The translations under genes and the position numbers were made by a program. From Candidatus Electrothrix aestuarii (GTDB lineage: Bacteria > Desulfobacterota > Desulfobulbia > Desulfobulbales > Desulfobulbaceae), in NCBI GenBank assembly GCA_032595685.2, contig CP159373.1, positions 4,255,821-4,319,820 of the forward strand: a stretch of DNA of 64,000 nucleotides, written 5' to 3'. Below are positions 34,593-42,594 of this stretch, piece after piece; within the stretch, counting starts at the first letter, position 1; each line of letters begins with the position of its first letter. The notes below the pieces were generated by a model that ran no database searches, was not told where the DNA came from, and saw nothing but the letters and a program-made list of their open reading frames with translations.

Positions 34593-35615
34593 ATGAAGAA
34601 GCAGACACTTGCGGCTCGCAGATGGAGAAATTTTAAGAAAAACCGGAGAGGTTTCTATAGCCTAATTATCTTCAGCATACTCTTCGGTCTCTCTCTTTTT
34701 GCTGAAGTCCTGAGTAATGATAAGCCCCTGCTGGTCAAATACGAGGGATCGTATTATTTCCCATTGCTCAAGGCCTACCCGGAAACCGTGTTTGGGGGTG
34801 ATTTTGACACGGAAACAGATTATAGGGATCCCTATATCCTGGATAAACTGACGGTTGACGGTAATAGGGTTATTTTCCCGCCCAATCCCTACAGCTATAC
34901 CTCGATAAATCTGAGGAGTGACCAGCCTGTTCCGGCCCCGCCTTCGGATGACAATTTTCTCGGTACTGATGACCGGGGCAGAGATGTCTTAGCACGTCTG
35001 ATCTACGGATTCCGTCTCTCAGTGCTGTTTAGTCTGGCCCTGACCATCGTCGGGACCTTGCTTGGCATCATTGCCGGAGCATTTCAAGGATATTTTGGCG
35101 GCAAGGTAGATCTGTTCTTTCAACGCTTCATAGAAATCTGGAGTTCAATGCCGGAACTCTACCTATTGATTATATTTTCCTCAATATTTAAACCCAGTAT
35201 CCTGCTCTTGCTGGGACTCCTTTCCTTATTCGGCTGGATGAGTTTATCCGATTATGTGCGGGCGGAGTTCCTCAAGGGGAGAAATATGGAATATGTCAAG
35301 GCAGCCAAGGCCCTGGGGGTCGGCAACCTGACCATCATGTACCGGCATCTCCTGCCCAATGGCATGACCCCGGTGATCACCTTTCTTCCCTTCAGGATGT
35401 CAGGGGCAATTCTCTCCCTGACGGCCCTGGACTTTCTCGGACTCGGTGCTCCCCCTCCAACTCCCAGTCTGGGTGAACTGCTCAATCAGGGCAAGAGCAA
35501 TATAGAAGCCTGGTGGCTCTCAATGACCACCTTTGGGGTGCTGGTCGGTATGCTGGTCCTGCTGATCTTTATCGGCGAGGCCCTACGCGAGGCCTTTGAC
35601 CCGCGCAGGCAGTAG
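34593..35615 (+). CDS. Peptide ABC transporter permease, YejE-like
   Basis: A 340-residue second permease subunit. It has one N-terminal segment, then a large periplasmic part with the YejE-typical stretches VKYEGSYYFPLLKAYPETVF and DPYILD, the DNFLGTDDRGRDVLARLIYG entry block near 135, and the coupling motif YVKAAKALGVGNLTIMYRHL near 240. ATG 34593 is preceded by GAAGGAGTCGCT, a strong ribosome site; an earlier in-frame start at 34536 lies in yejB-like sequence. It is the last gene of the run; the YejF-type ATPase is not in the window. Confidence 0.9.
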   Translation: MKKQTLAARRWRNFKKNRRGFYSLIIFSILFGLSLFAEVLSNDKPLLVKYEGSYYFPLLKAYPETVFGGDFDTETDYRDPYILDKLTVDGNRVIFPPNPYSYTSINLRSDQPVPAPPSDDNFLGTDDRGRDVLARLIYGFRLSVLFSLALTIVGTLLGIIAGAFQGYFGGKVDLFFQRFIEIWSSMPELYLLIIFSSIFKPSILLLLGLLSLFGWMSLSDYVRAEFLKGRNMEYVKAAKALGVGNLTIMYRHLLPNGMTPVITFLPFRMSGAILSLTALDFLGLGAPPPTPSLGELLNQGKSNIEAWWLSMTTFGVLVGMLVLLIFIGEALREAFDPRRQ

Positions 35616-35634
35616 TCCTCTGGTAAACTTACGC

Positions 35635-36531
35635 CTACTCGCAGATCCGAAAAAACTTTAATTCATTTAACGGCTTGAAGGAAAACGGCCAACAAGGCCC
35701 TGTTCCTGAAGACGACGTGCTTGTTTGCACGGACTGGTCCTCAGGAAGCGGAGCAACGCGCTGCAACAGGGCCACTGCGGCTGGACCGACATGTACGGCA
35801 GGCTCCGCCTGACCACCGGTACGCACCCCGGCCACAGAAAGCGGCGTGACCTGCACCGAAGGACCGTATTGACCGGCAAGCTCCACAGTTGATTGCCTCC
35901 CTCCTGTAAGGACTGCTGTCAGCAAAGTTGCTGGCACATGCTTCATCCAGACCGGCCTTGCACTCGCAGGGGTCGGAGCCACAGCCACCATGAAATCCGT
36001 CCCCCGCACCCCGACGCTTCCTGTCGGAGTCCTGATGGTATATTCACCCGCAAGCTTCTTCACTAAGGAACGAATTCTGCCGAAAAAAAGTTGGAGCACC
36101 GTGTCACGGACCATCATTCTGGGCAGGGATCTGTCTATAGTCAGTTTGGTCTCTGCGGTCAGAATAAGCGAGCTTTCATCGGCCATCTGCAAGGTAAGGC
36201 GGCTCTTTTCTCCGGTGACCAGGGTATCGCCGTTAAAGAGTGGTAGGTTTTCTTTTAATGTATAGGCAATAGTATCGTCCTGATGGTACACATAGGCCAC
36301 GCCCTCCACCTTATCAACAGTCCCGGCAAAGGGATTGCTGCTCGGTCTAAAGCTTTCTTCAATGGCCAGGGTGGGTGGCAAGAGGGCAAGAAAAGGAGGA
36401 TGTTCTGATCCAAGAAACTCCAGCAGGCTGCTGCTCTCAAGGGCAAAACTAGACGTAAAAAAAAGAACCACCATCAGCATTATGGCGGCCTGGAGTGACA
36501 AAAATCTTCTACTCTTACTATGTAGGGGCAT
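35635..36531 (-). CDS. FecR-domain exported protein
   Basis: A 298-residue protein with an N-terminal signal or anchor segment (SLQAAIMLMVVLFFTSSFAL). The FecR domain follows (about residues 60-190): YTLKENLPLFNGDTLVTGEK, SLILTAETKLTIDR and GEYTIRTPTGSVGVRGTDF, the last being the family hallmark. In this architecture it is a periplasmic domain protein of unknown partner, not the iron-citrate sensor, since no sigma factor or TonB receptor is near. ATG 36531 was chosen because it directly precedes the signal segment; the frame is open further upstream to 36672. It converges with the yejE-like gene. Confidence 0.8.
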   Translation of the reverse strand: MPLHSKSRRFLSLQAAIMLMVVLFFTSSFALESSSLLEFLGSEHPPFLALLPPTLAIEESFRPSSNPFAGTVDKVEGVAYVYHQDDTIAYTLKENLPLFNGDTLVTGEKSRLTLQMADESSLILTAETKLTIDRSLPRMMVRDTVLQLFFGRIRSLVKKLAGEYTIRTPTGSVGVRGTDFMVAVAPTPASARPVWMKHVPATLLTAVLTGGRQSTVELAGQYGPSVQVTPLSVAGVRTGGQAEPAVHVGPAAVALLQRVAPLPEDQSVQTSTSSSGTGPCWPFSFKPLNELKFFRICE

Positions 36532-36876
36532 TGTGTGTTCTACCTGAATGTTGTGATAGGGTTCAGCAGAGGAACAGATGGCAGATGCGTGCTGTTCCAC
36601 TTGCATCATTTTCTCAAATGTAATGACACGAATATGCGCCTGAGTCAAGCACAGCCTGCCGAAGCGCTGCATTTATCTTGTTGAAGTTCTGGCCGATATG
36701 TATAAAAAGTACTCAGATATTTATATCCTGTAATCTATTGCCCTCTTGCAAGGGGTCGGTTATCTTTACTTTTCATGAGGTTGTGAGGTCTAATAGAGGC
36801 AGGCGTATGGCCTGAGCTTGCATCTCTGCGAACAGAGATATCCTGGCAAACAAATTCTGACTTGGTGAAGATTATT
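36532..36876. other. Intergenic, no gene supported
   Basis: This stretch separates two divergent genes and must hold both promoters. I see no clear -35/-10 pair. The FecR gene frame stays open leftward to 36672, so a longer N-terminus is possible but would place the signal segment internally. Confidence 0.4.
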
Positions 36877-37541
36877 ATGGCACAAAACAAACTTCAGGTG
36901 GGTGATTCCGTGGTTGTCAAACCGAATGCTGAAGACCCGGACCTGGATATTATCATTGGCGGGTGGCAAGGGCGGATCACTGAAATTGAGGAAGAAGACA
37001 ACGTTATTGGTATAGAGTGGGATAGTCAGACACTCCGACAGATGCCAGACGAAACGATTATCCAGAGTGAAGAAGAAGGACTTGATTGGACCAAAATGTA
37101 CCTTCTGCTGGAAGACGTTGAGCGGACAACGCCCAGGGATAGTGAAAATGATGTCCAGGAAGTAATTGATCTACTTACCAGTAAGCATGAAGGGCGTACT
37201 TGGGTGAAGAAGGCAGGCGGATACAGGCTGTCCTGGACAAGGCTGAAGACGAAAGTGAATGGGCTGCCTACGAGGCCTGGCAAGAGCATCTTCAGGAGGT
37301 GCTGAAATTTCCCTTTGAGGCAGAGGTCCTTGAGTGGCAGGAGAGAGGGCCGTTACGAGGAGTAGATAAGGTAAAAGTCACGAGTGTGGATGAGATTGTA
37401 GATCCCCAGGGAATATTGGTGTCGTTGCGGCATGGGCGCAGGAAGTATGAATTTCCCTTATGTGACTTGGAAGTGCTGGATAAATCCTCACCAAACTATC
37501 AGCCAGTGAAGGATTATGCGATTTGGTTTGCCAATCGTTGA
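36877..37541 (+). pseudogene. Frameshifted protein with two SH3-like segments
   Basis: Two overlapping frames form one protein of about 220 residues. The first begins MAQNKLQVGDSVVVKPNAED and includes GGWQGRITEIEEEDNVIGIE, an SH3-like barrel pattern. Near 37195 the sensible reading moves to the other frame (GEEGRRIQAVLDKAEDESEW, then WQEHLQEVLKFPFEAEVLEW) and ends with a second barrel-like stretch (GRRKYEFPLCDLEVLD, YAIWFANR). I do not know the family; similar two-barrel proteins are annotated as calcium-binding or hypothetical. A single-base error or a true inactivating shift would both explain it. Confidence 0.55.
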
Positions 37542-37547
37542 GCCGCC

Positions 37548-37778
37548 ATGCTGGCAGAGGTTACCCCGCATGACGAAGATAAGTATGGAGTGCGTTACAC
37601 AGCGGATATTCCTGTTCAAGGGACGGAAGGACGTGAAGCTGTGGTGCGAACGGGCTGGATACTGCCTCACGGAAGCAGGGAGGCGCATCTGACAACACTG
37701 TATGTAGTAAGGGTAAAGCCGGACATGAAGGAGCCATTGCAAACTCCCCTGGTAGTTCTGCTGCAACTCCCTACGTAG
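37548..37778 (+). CDS. Short protein resembling the C-terminal part of a DUF6883-type domain
   Basis: A 76-residue frame 6 bases after the previous gene. DEDKYGVRYTADIPVQGTEG followed by VVRTGWILPHGSREAHLTTLYVV resembles the end of small DUF6883-like proteins (the pattern VRTxWxxxxGxxxxxLTTLY), from memory and not checked. The expected first half is missing, and the 3' end runs into a palindromic repeat array, so it may be a remnant. Confidence 0.35.
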   Translation: MLAEVTPHDEDKYGVRYTADIPVQGTEGREAVVRTGWILPHGSREAHLTTLYVVRVKPDMKEPLQTPLVVLLQLPT

Positions 37779-37837
37779 TTTGAATACAACTCCCTTAGGA
37801 GTTTGAAAACAAAGTCCCCGGGGACTTTCGTGAAAAC
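37742..37837. repeat. Array of four short palindromes at 23-base spacing
   Basis: Units begin at 37742, 37765, 37788 and 37811-37812: AACTCCCCTGGTAGTT, AACTCCCTACGTAGTT, AACTCCCTTAGGAGTT and AAAGTCCCCGGGGACTTT, with spacers such as TGAATAC and TGAAAAC. The last is a perfect 18-base palindrome. The spacing equals that of the array at 55432. Confidence 0.7.
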
Positions 37838-37877
37838 ATAGCGGTGGTATCCTGAAAACCCTCCCGGAAACGTCAGC

Positions 37878-37985
37878 TTCCACAACGGTGGGCTATGTTC
37901 GCTTCGTCCCTCCGGGACGTAACTCCATGTCCCGTAGGGACAACCGATAATAGCCCCGTAATTTATCGCGGGGCGGGGTGCAGGG
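37878..37985. repeat. Hairpin interspersed repeat, variant copy
   Basis: Contains ACAACGGTGGGCTATGTTCG, CGTCCCTCCGGGACG, TGTCCCGTAGGGACA and the CCCCGTAATTTATCGCGGGG hairpin. Parts match the repeats at 6604 and 22838 but in a different order. It fills the space before the Roco gene. Confidence 0.55.
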
Positions 37986-38027
37986 ATCCCCTGCTCTTTT
38001 TACTAAAATGAGCAAGTACACTTGTTG

Positions 38028-40118
38028 ATGAAGGATAAAAGACTGCTTAACATAATAAAAAAGGCTAAAAAAAAGTCGTTACTGAACCTCAGCAGCAGAG
38101 GATTAACCGAACTGCCACCTGAACTTTTCCAATTGACCAACCTCATTAGGCTTGATCTCACCAACAATGAGTTAACCTCTCTACCATCGGAAATTGCTCA
38201 ACTGACCAATTTGGAAGAACTTAAACTCCGTAGTAACCACCTTACAACCTTGCCTCCGGAAATCTGCTGCCTAACTAATCTCAAACGGCTTGAACTTGAC
38301 CAGAATGAGCTTGACGAAATACCGCCAGAGATTAGCTTGTTGCCCAAGCTTCGCTGGCTTGACCTAAGCTACAACAAACTCACTAAACTGCCACCAGAAA
38401 TTGGTCAATTAATAACAAATGACGCATATATTCCTCTTTACGATAATCCCCTCACCTCCCCACCATCGGAAATTGCAGAACAGGGGCTCCAAGCCATCCG
38501 CCAATACTTCACCTCGCTCCAGCAAGAAGAACAGCCTCTCAACCAAGTCAAACTCCTTCTCATCGGCGAAGGCGCAGCTGGCAAGACCTCCCTGGTCAAG
38601 CAGCTCTTCGGCGAAGACTTTGACGCCCACGAGGACACCACCCACGGCATCAGTATCCGCAACTGGAAGGTGGAAGAGAACGGCGACACACCCCTGCGGG
38701 TCAACATCTGGGACTTCGGCGGGCAGGAGATCATGCACGCCACGCACCAGTTCTTTCTCTCCCGGCGCAGTCTCTACGTCCTGGTGCTTGACGGTCGCCG
38801 TGACGAACGCCCGGAGTATTGGCTCCGCCATATCGAGAGCTTCGGCGGTGACTCTCCCGTGCTGGTGGTCCTCAACAAGCAGGACAGCAACCCCTCATTC
38901 CAGTTAAACGATCCCTTCCTGCAGGCAAAGTACCCGGCCATCAGGGGTTTCTTCCGCACCTCCTGTGCCGACGGGCGCGGGATCGCCGAGTTCCGTTCCG
39001 CCCTGCTGCACGAGCTGGCGCAGGTGGAGATGATAGGCATCCGCTGGCCCGGCTCCTGGTTCCGGGTCAAGGAGCGAATCGAGCAGCTTGACCGACCGTA
39101 TATCAGCAGCGAGGAATACAGCGACCTCTGCGCGGAGGCGGGTATCAGCGAGCCGCAGAGCCGGGAGGTACTGGTGGACTTCCTCCACGATCTGGGCGCG
39201 GCAGTCCACTTCCGCGACTTTGTCCTCAAGGCCATGCACGTCCTCGACCCGGTCTGGGTGACCGAGGCGGTGTATAAGATCATCAATGCCGAGGAGGTGG
39301 CGGACGCCCGTGGCACCCTGGGCCTGAACAGCCTCGGCACGATCCTGCCCTACCGCAAGGACGAAAAGCTCTCCTGGCCCGAGTCCACCCATGTCTTTAT
39401 CCTGGAGCTGATGAAGAAGTTCGAGCTGTGCTGGGGCCTCGGCGAACAGGCCGTGCTCATCCCCCAGCTCCTGCCCGTGGCCGAACCCGCGTTCAGCTTT
39501 GATTACGCAAATGCCCTGGGCTTTGTCCTCCATTATCAGGACTTCCTGCCGCCCTCGGTCATGCCCCGCTTTCTGGTCAAGCGACACGGGCAGATCAGGA
39601 AAGGCCTCTGCTGGCGCACCGGGGTGGTACTGGAGGACAAGGAGAGCGGTACCGAGGCCGTGGTCAAGGCGGATCATGAGGCTCGGCGCATCTACCTCTG
39701 GGCTGGCGGCCCGCGCCGCAAGGAGTTCCTCACCTTTCTCTGGTTCTCCCTGCGGGCCATCAACGACAGCTTTGAGAAGCTCAACGTCAGCGAGTTGATT
39801 CCTATGCCGGATCAGCCAAGCGTCACTGTCAACTATAATACCATGCTGACGTATACAAAGAAGGGCATTGATGTATATATTCCTGATGGCTCAGAAAAGG
39901 AATACAGTGTGCGGGAGTTGCTTGGCTTGGTGGAGCCGGAAGGAGAAGATGAGATGCGTCAACTAATGCACAAGATAGAGGCCCACCTTGATGAGAAGGA
40001 ATCTGCAACCGAGGCTGCCGTCAGCCTATTTGAGCTGAAGCCGAATATAGCCGGGATCGGCGTGAACCTGAATGAGCTGTTCGGTAGGATTCTTGGCCGT
40101 GAGAAACGGAAGAAGTAA
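38028..40118 (+). CDS. LRR-Roc-COR (Roco) family GTPase
   Basis: A 696-residue bacterial Roco protein. Five 23-residue leucine-rich repeats (about residues 18-135, pattern LxxLxLxxNxLxxLPxEI) are followed by a Ras-of-complex GTPase: P-loop LLIGEGAAGKTSLVKQLFG near 178, WDFGGQEIMH near 225 and VLNKQDSN near 278. A COR dimerisation domain spans about 325-600. No kinase or TIR domain is attached. The repeat part is AT-rich, and from about 38550 the gene is strongly GC-rich, suggesting a composite origin. ATG 38028 was preferred to the TTG two codons earlier; the ribosome site is poor. The ABC ATPase gene starts 17 bases later. Confidence 0.92.
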   Translation: MKDKRLLNIIKKAKKKSLLNLSSRGLTELPPELFQLTNLIRLDLTNNELTSLPSEIAQLTNLEELKLRSNHLTTLPPEICCLTNLKRLELDQNELDEIPPEISLLPKLRWLDLSYNKLTKLPPEIGQLITNDAYIPLYDNPLTSPPSEIAEQGLQAIRQYFTSLQQEEQPLNQVKLLLIGEGAAGKTSLVKQLFGEDFDAHEDTTHGISIRNWKVEENGDTPLRVNIWDFGGQEIMHATHQFFLSRRSLYVLVLDGRRDERPEYWLRHIESFGGDSPVLVVLNKQDSNPSFQLNDPFLQAKYPAIRGFFRTSCADGRGIAEFRSALLHELAQVEMIGIRWPGSWFRVKERIEQLDRPYISSEEYSDLCAEAGISEPQSREVLVDFLHDLGAAVHFRDFVLKAMHVLDPVWVTEAVYKIINAEEVADARGTLGLNSLGTILPYRKDEKLSWPESTHVFILELMKKFELCWGLGEQAVLIPQLLPVAEPAFSFDYANALGFVLHYQDFLPPSVMPRFLVKRHGQIRKGLCWRTGVVLEDKESGTEAVVKADHEARRIYLWAGGPRRKEFLTFLWFSLRAINDSFEKLNVSELIPMPDQPSVTVNYNTMLTYTKKGIDVYIPDGSEKEYSVRELLGLVEPEGEDEMRQLMHKIEAHLDEKESATEAAVSLFELKPNIAGIGVNLNELFGRILGREKRKK

Positions 40119-40135
40119 AGGTACGGCTCATCACC

Positions 40136-40840
40136 ATGCAACTCACCTGCGACAACCTCAGTTTCCAGTACCCGAACAACGGAACCAAGGTGCTTGACCG
40201 CCTCTCCTTCACCATCCAAGGCCCAGGCTTCCATGCCGTGTTCGGCCCCTCTGGAGCAGGCAAGACCTCCCTGGCCCGGATTATCGCCGGAGGTATCAGT
40301 GAGTTCCAGGGCGACCTGCAACGCACAGGCATAACAACCATCCTCTACTGCTATAATTTGGAGCGGCTGCCGGGCTGGACCAACATCGGCAAGCTCCTGC
40401 AAGAGATCACCCCTTCAGGACGTGCCCCCCTACTTGAAGAACTCATCGCTGTTTTCGACCTCAACGACCTGCTGGATTCCCGTTTTCCCCAGCTCTCAAT
40501 GGGCCAGCAGAACCGCGTCAACCTGATCCGCTATCTGGTCCAGGACTTTGACCTCCTGATCCTTGATGAAAGCCTGGCTAATGTGGATGAGAAACTCCGC
40601 CAGACCATCCTCCTCCACATCAAAGAACGCTTTCCAGACAAGATGTTTCTTGCAATCTCCCACAACCTGATGGAGATAGCTACCTTTTGCAAGGATATTA
40701 TGGTGCTGGATTCCTATAGTGGAGGAGAACAAGGACGCCTGCTCCAGGGCATGGACCTGCAACGCAAGGGTGCAGAGAACATAAGCCCGGATAGGAAAAA
40801 ACTGGATGCAGTGATGCTGGAGATTATGAATGCTTGGTAG
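40136..40840 (+). CDS. ABC transporter ATP-binding protein (NitT/TauT-like)
   Basis: A 234-residue ATPase subunit. Walker A GPSGAGKTS near residue 37, a signature-like LSMGQQNRVNLIRYL near 120 (Ser-Met-Gly-Gln in place of SGGQ), Walker B LLILDES near 142 and the switch His in AISHN near 174. With the two following genes it makes a complete importer whose permease and binding protein are of the nitrate/taurine/thiamine-precursor class. It is shorter and more divergent than usual relatives, but motifs for ATP hydrolysis are intact. It overlaps the permease gene by 11 bp. Confidence 0.88.
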   Translation: MQLTCDNLSFQYPNNGTKVLDRLSFTIQGPGFHAVFGPSGAGKTSLARIIAGGISEFQGDLQRTGITTILYCYNLERLPGWTNIGKLLQEITPSGRAPLLEELIAVFDLNDLLDSRFPQLSMGQQNRVNLIRYLVQDFDLLILDESLANVDEKLRQTILLHIKERFPDKMFLAISHNLMEIATFCKDIMVLDSYSGGEQGRLLQGMDLQRKGAENISPDRKKLDAVMLEIMNAW

Positions 40841-41603
40841 ACGAATTGCCCAGTTTCTCATAGTCTACAGTGTTGGCCTTGGAGGTCTACTGGGCCTGAA
40901 ATACGCACTCTCGCTCTCCAATTATGTTGTCCCGGATATCCCCCTGATCCTGGAAACCACTCAAGAGGTGATCAGGGACTATATCCCTGCGGTCTTCAGC
41001 ACCCTCTCGGTTACGGTCCTGGGCCAGCTGATCTCCATCGTCCTGGCCTTCAGCGTGGGCATCGCTGGCAGGAAATCCTCCTGGCTGGGTTCCTTTATCC
41101 GGGTCACTGCCTATAACATCCAAGCCTATCCCATCGTGGCCCTAGCCCCGATCATCTTTATCCTGCTCGGTGACGGTTTTCTCTCCCGGCTCCTCATCGC
41201 CTCCATGATCTGCTATTTCCCACTCCTCCTCTCTGTCCTCGGTATCATGGCGGCCCCAGTCCGGGATATCGAGCATTTTTATCGTGCTACAGGCCGGATG
41301 ACTTGGTATTTGGAGGTCAAAATCCGGGCCTTTGAAAACCTCAGCAAACTCTTTACCGTGATCTCCGGCAGCGCAACCCTGGCAATGGCTGGCACCATAG
41401 TAGCGGAATTCATTGCTGCCAATGCGGGAATCGGCTACAGCATCCGCACCGCCCTGTACCAGAGCGACCTGGCAAAGATCTTTGTGGCCCTCTTCCTCAT
41501 TGGCATCATCATATCAGTTTATCAGGGCCTGCTGGAAAGCATCGGCACCTGGACTATCCGTAAAATCTCAACTGCATCGCCTTCCCATGTACAAGAAATA
41601 TAA
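40830..41603 (+). CDS. ABC transporter permease (NitT/TauT-like)
   Basis: A 257-residue inner-membrane permease of the BPD_transp_1 fold. Membrane segments include IAQFLIVYSVGLGGLLGL at the start, a long central hydrophobic region and LAKIFVALFLIGIIISVYQG near the end. The ATPase-coupling region is in FYRATGRMTWYLEVKIRAFE near residue 150, and the family's GTIVAEFIAANAGIGYSI block is at about 190. It overlaps the ATPase gene by 11 bp and the binding-protein gene by 17 bp, so all three are one operon. Confidence 0.9.
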   Translation: MLGRRIAQFLIVYSVGLGGLLGLKYALSLSNYVVPDIPLILETTQEVIRDYIPAVFSTLSVTVLGQLISIVLAFSVGIAGRKSSWLGSFIRVTAYNIQAYPIVALAPIIFILLGDGFLSRLLIASMICYFPLLLSVLGIMAAPVRDIEHFYRATGRMTWYLEVKIRAFENLSKLFTVISGSATLAMAGTIVAEFIAANAGIGYSIRTALYQSDLAKIFVALFLIGIIISVYQGLLESIGTWTIRKISTASPSHVQEI

Positions 41604-42582
41604 AAAACGCATCTCTTTTTTCCCTCTCCTGTTCGCTGCCCTTTTTGCCGTCCTGACGGTTTTCGGATCTGCCCAGGCTGAAGAACAGGAAATCCGCTAC
41701 AGACTGAAATGGCTCTTTAACACCAGCGTTGCCGGAGATATCTATGCAGATAAGGCAGGATACTTTGCCCGGCAGGGCTTGCGGGTCACGGTCCGTGAAG
41801 GCAGCCCGGAAAAAAATGCCATTAATGAGCTGGAGCTTGGGCGGGCCGAATTCGGGGTGGCTTCAGCAGACCAGGTTATCCAGGCCCTGGACAAAGGAGC
41901 CCGCCTTGTTGTGCTGGCGCAGATCTTCCAGGTCAACCCTATGCAGTGGATCTACCGGGCAGATCAGCCAGAAATAAAAACGCTCATTGATCTGCGGGGA
42001 AGAAAGATCGGCATCACCTTTGGCGGTAATGATGAGACCATTATGCATACCCTGCTGGCGCAGGCAGGAATTAAAAAAAATGAGGTACGGCTCAGCGGAG
42101 TGCGCTTTGATTTCACCCCCTTTTTCCGCCGCAAGGTTGATGTCTGGCCGGTCTATCGCAACAGCCAAGGCGTAATTCTGCAAGATAAGCTGGCCAAGGA
42201 AGGAGAGGCAGTTCGTTTCTTTAACCCGGCAACATTCGGGATGAATTTTGTTGCTAACTCGGTGATCACCTCAGAAAAGATGGTCAAGGAACACCCTCAG
42301 ACTGTGAAAAAATTTCTGACAGCCCTTCTCCAAGGATGGGAAGCAGCTATGCAGCTGGAGAATGAGACTAAGGTGCTGGCAGCAGTGAAAGAGCTGGAGA
42401 AGAACACAGATGCCGCAATCATGCAGCAGCAACTTGCCTCGACACGGGAACTGGTCATGGGGAACGGAAAGAACTTCGGCACCATTGACCTAGCTGCCTG
42501 GCAGCAAACCGAGAAGATTATGCTCCAGGCAGGTCAGATTAAACGGGCTGTGCAAATTGAGAAGTATTTGCAGGTGCAGTAA
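41587..42582 (+). CDS. ABC transporter substrate-binding protein (NMT1/THI5-like)
   Basis: A 331-residue periplasmic binding protein with a signal peptide (ISFFPLLFAALFAVLTVFGS, cut after AQA). NMT1/THI5-like features: RYRLKWLFNTSVAGDIYADK, AGYFARQGLRVTVREG, ADQVIQALDKGARLVVLAQI and DLRGRKIGITFGGNDETI. Relatives bind pyrimidine precursors of thiamine, nitrate, sulfonates or similar compounds; the ligand here is not known and no thiamine riboswitch was seen. ATG 41587 directly precedes the signal peptide; the frame is open upstream inside the permease gene. Confidence 0.9.
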   Translation: MYKKYKKRISFFPLLFAALFAVLTVFGSAQAEEQEIRYRLKWLFNTSVAGDIYADKAGYFARQGLRVTVREGSPEKNAINELELGRAEFGVASADQVIQALDKGARLVVLAQIFQVNPMQWIYRADQPEIKTLIDLRGRKIGITFGGNDETIMHTLLAQAGIKKNEVRLSGVRFDFTPFFRRKVDVWPVYRNSQGVILQDKLAKEGEAVRFFNPATFGMNFVANSVITSEKMVKEHPQTVKKFLTALLQGWEAAMQLENETKVLAAVKELEKNTDAAIMQQQLASTRELVMGNGKNFGTIDLAAWQQTEKIMLQAGQIKRAVQIEKYLQVQ

Positions 42583-42594
42583 GGATGTTGTTTT

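Noticed and set aside
37548-37778. Complete DUF6883 gene
   Set aside because: The first half of such a domain is missing and the similarity is from memory, so it is listed only as a weak short frame.
40118-40136. Thiamine riboswitch before the NMT1/THI5-like importer
   Set aside because: Only 17 bases separate the importer from the Roco gene, and no conserved TPP element such as CUGAGA was seen upstream.
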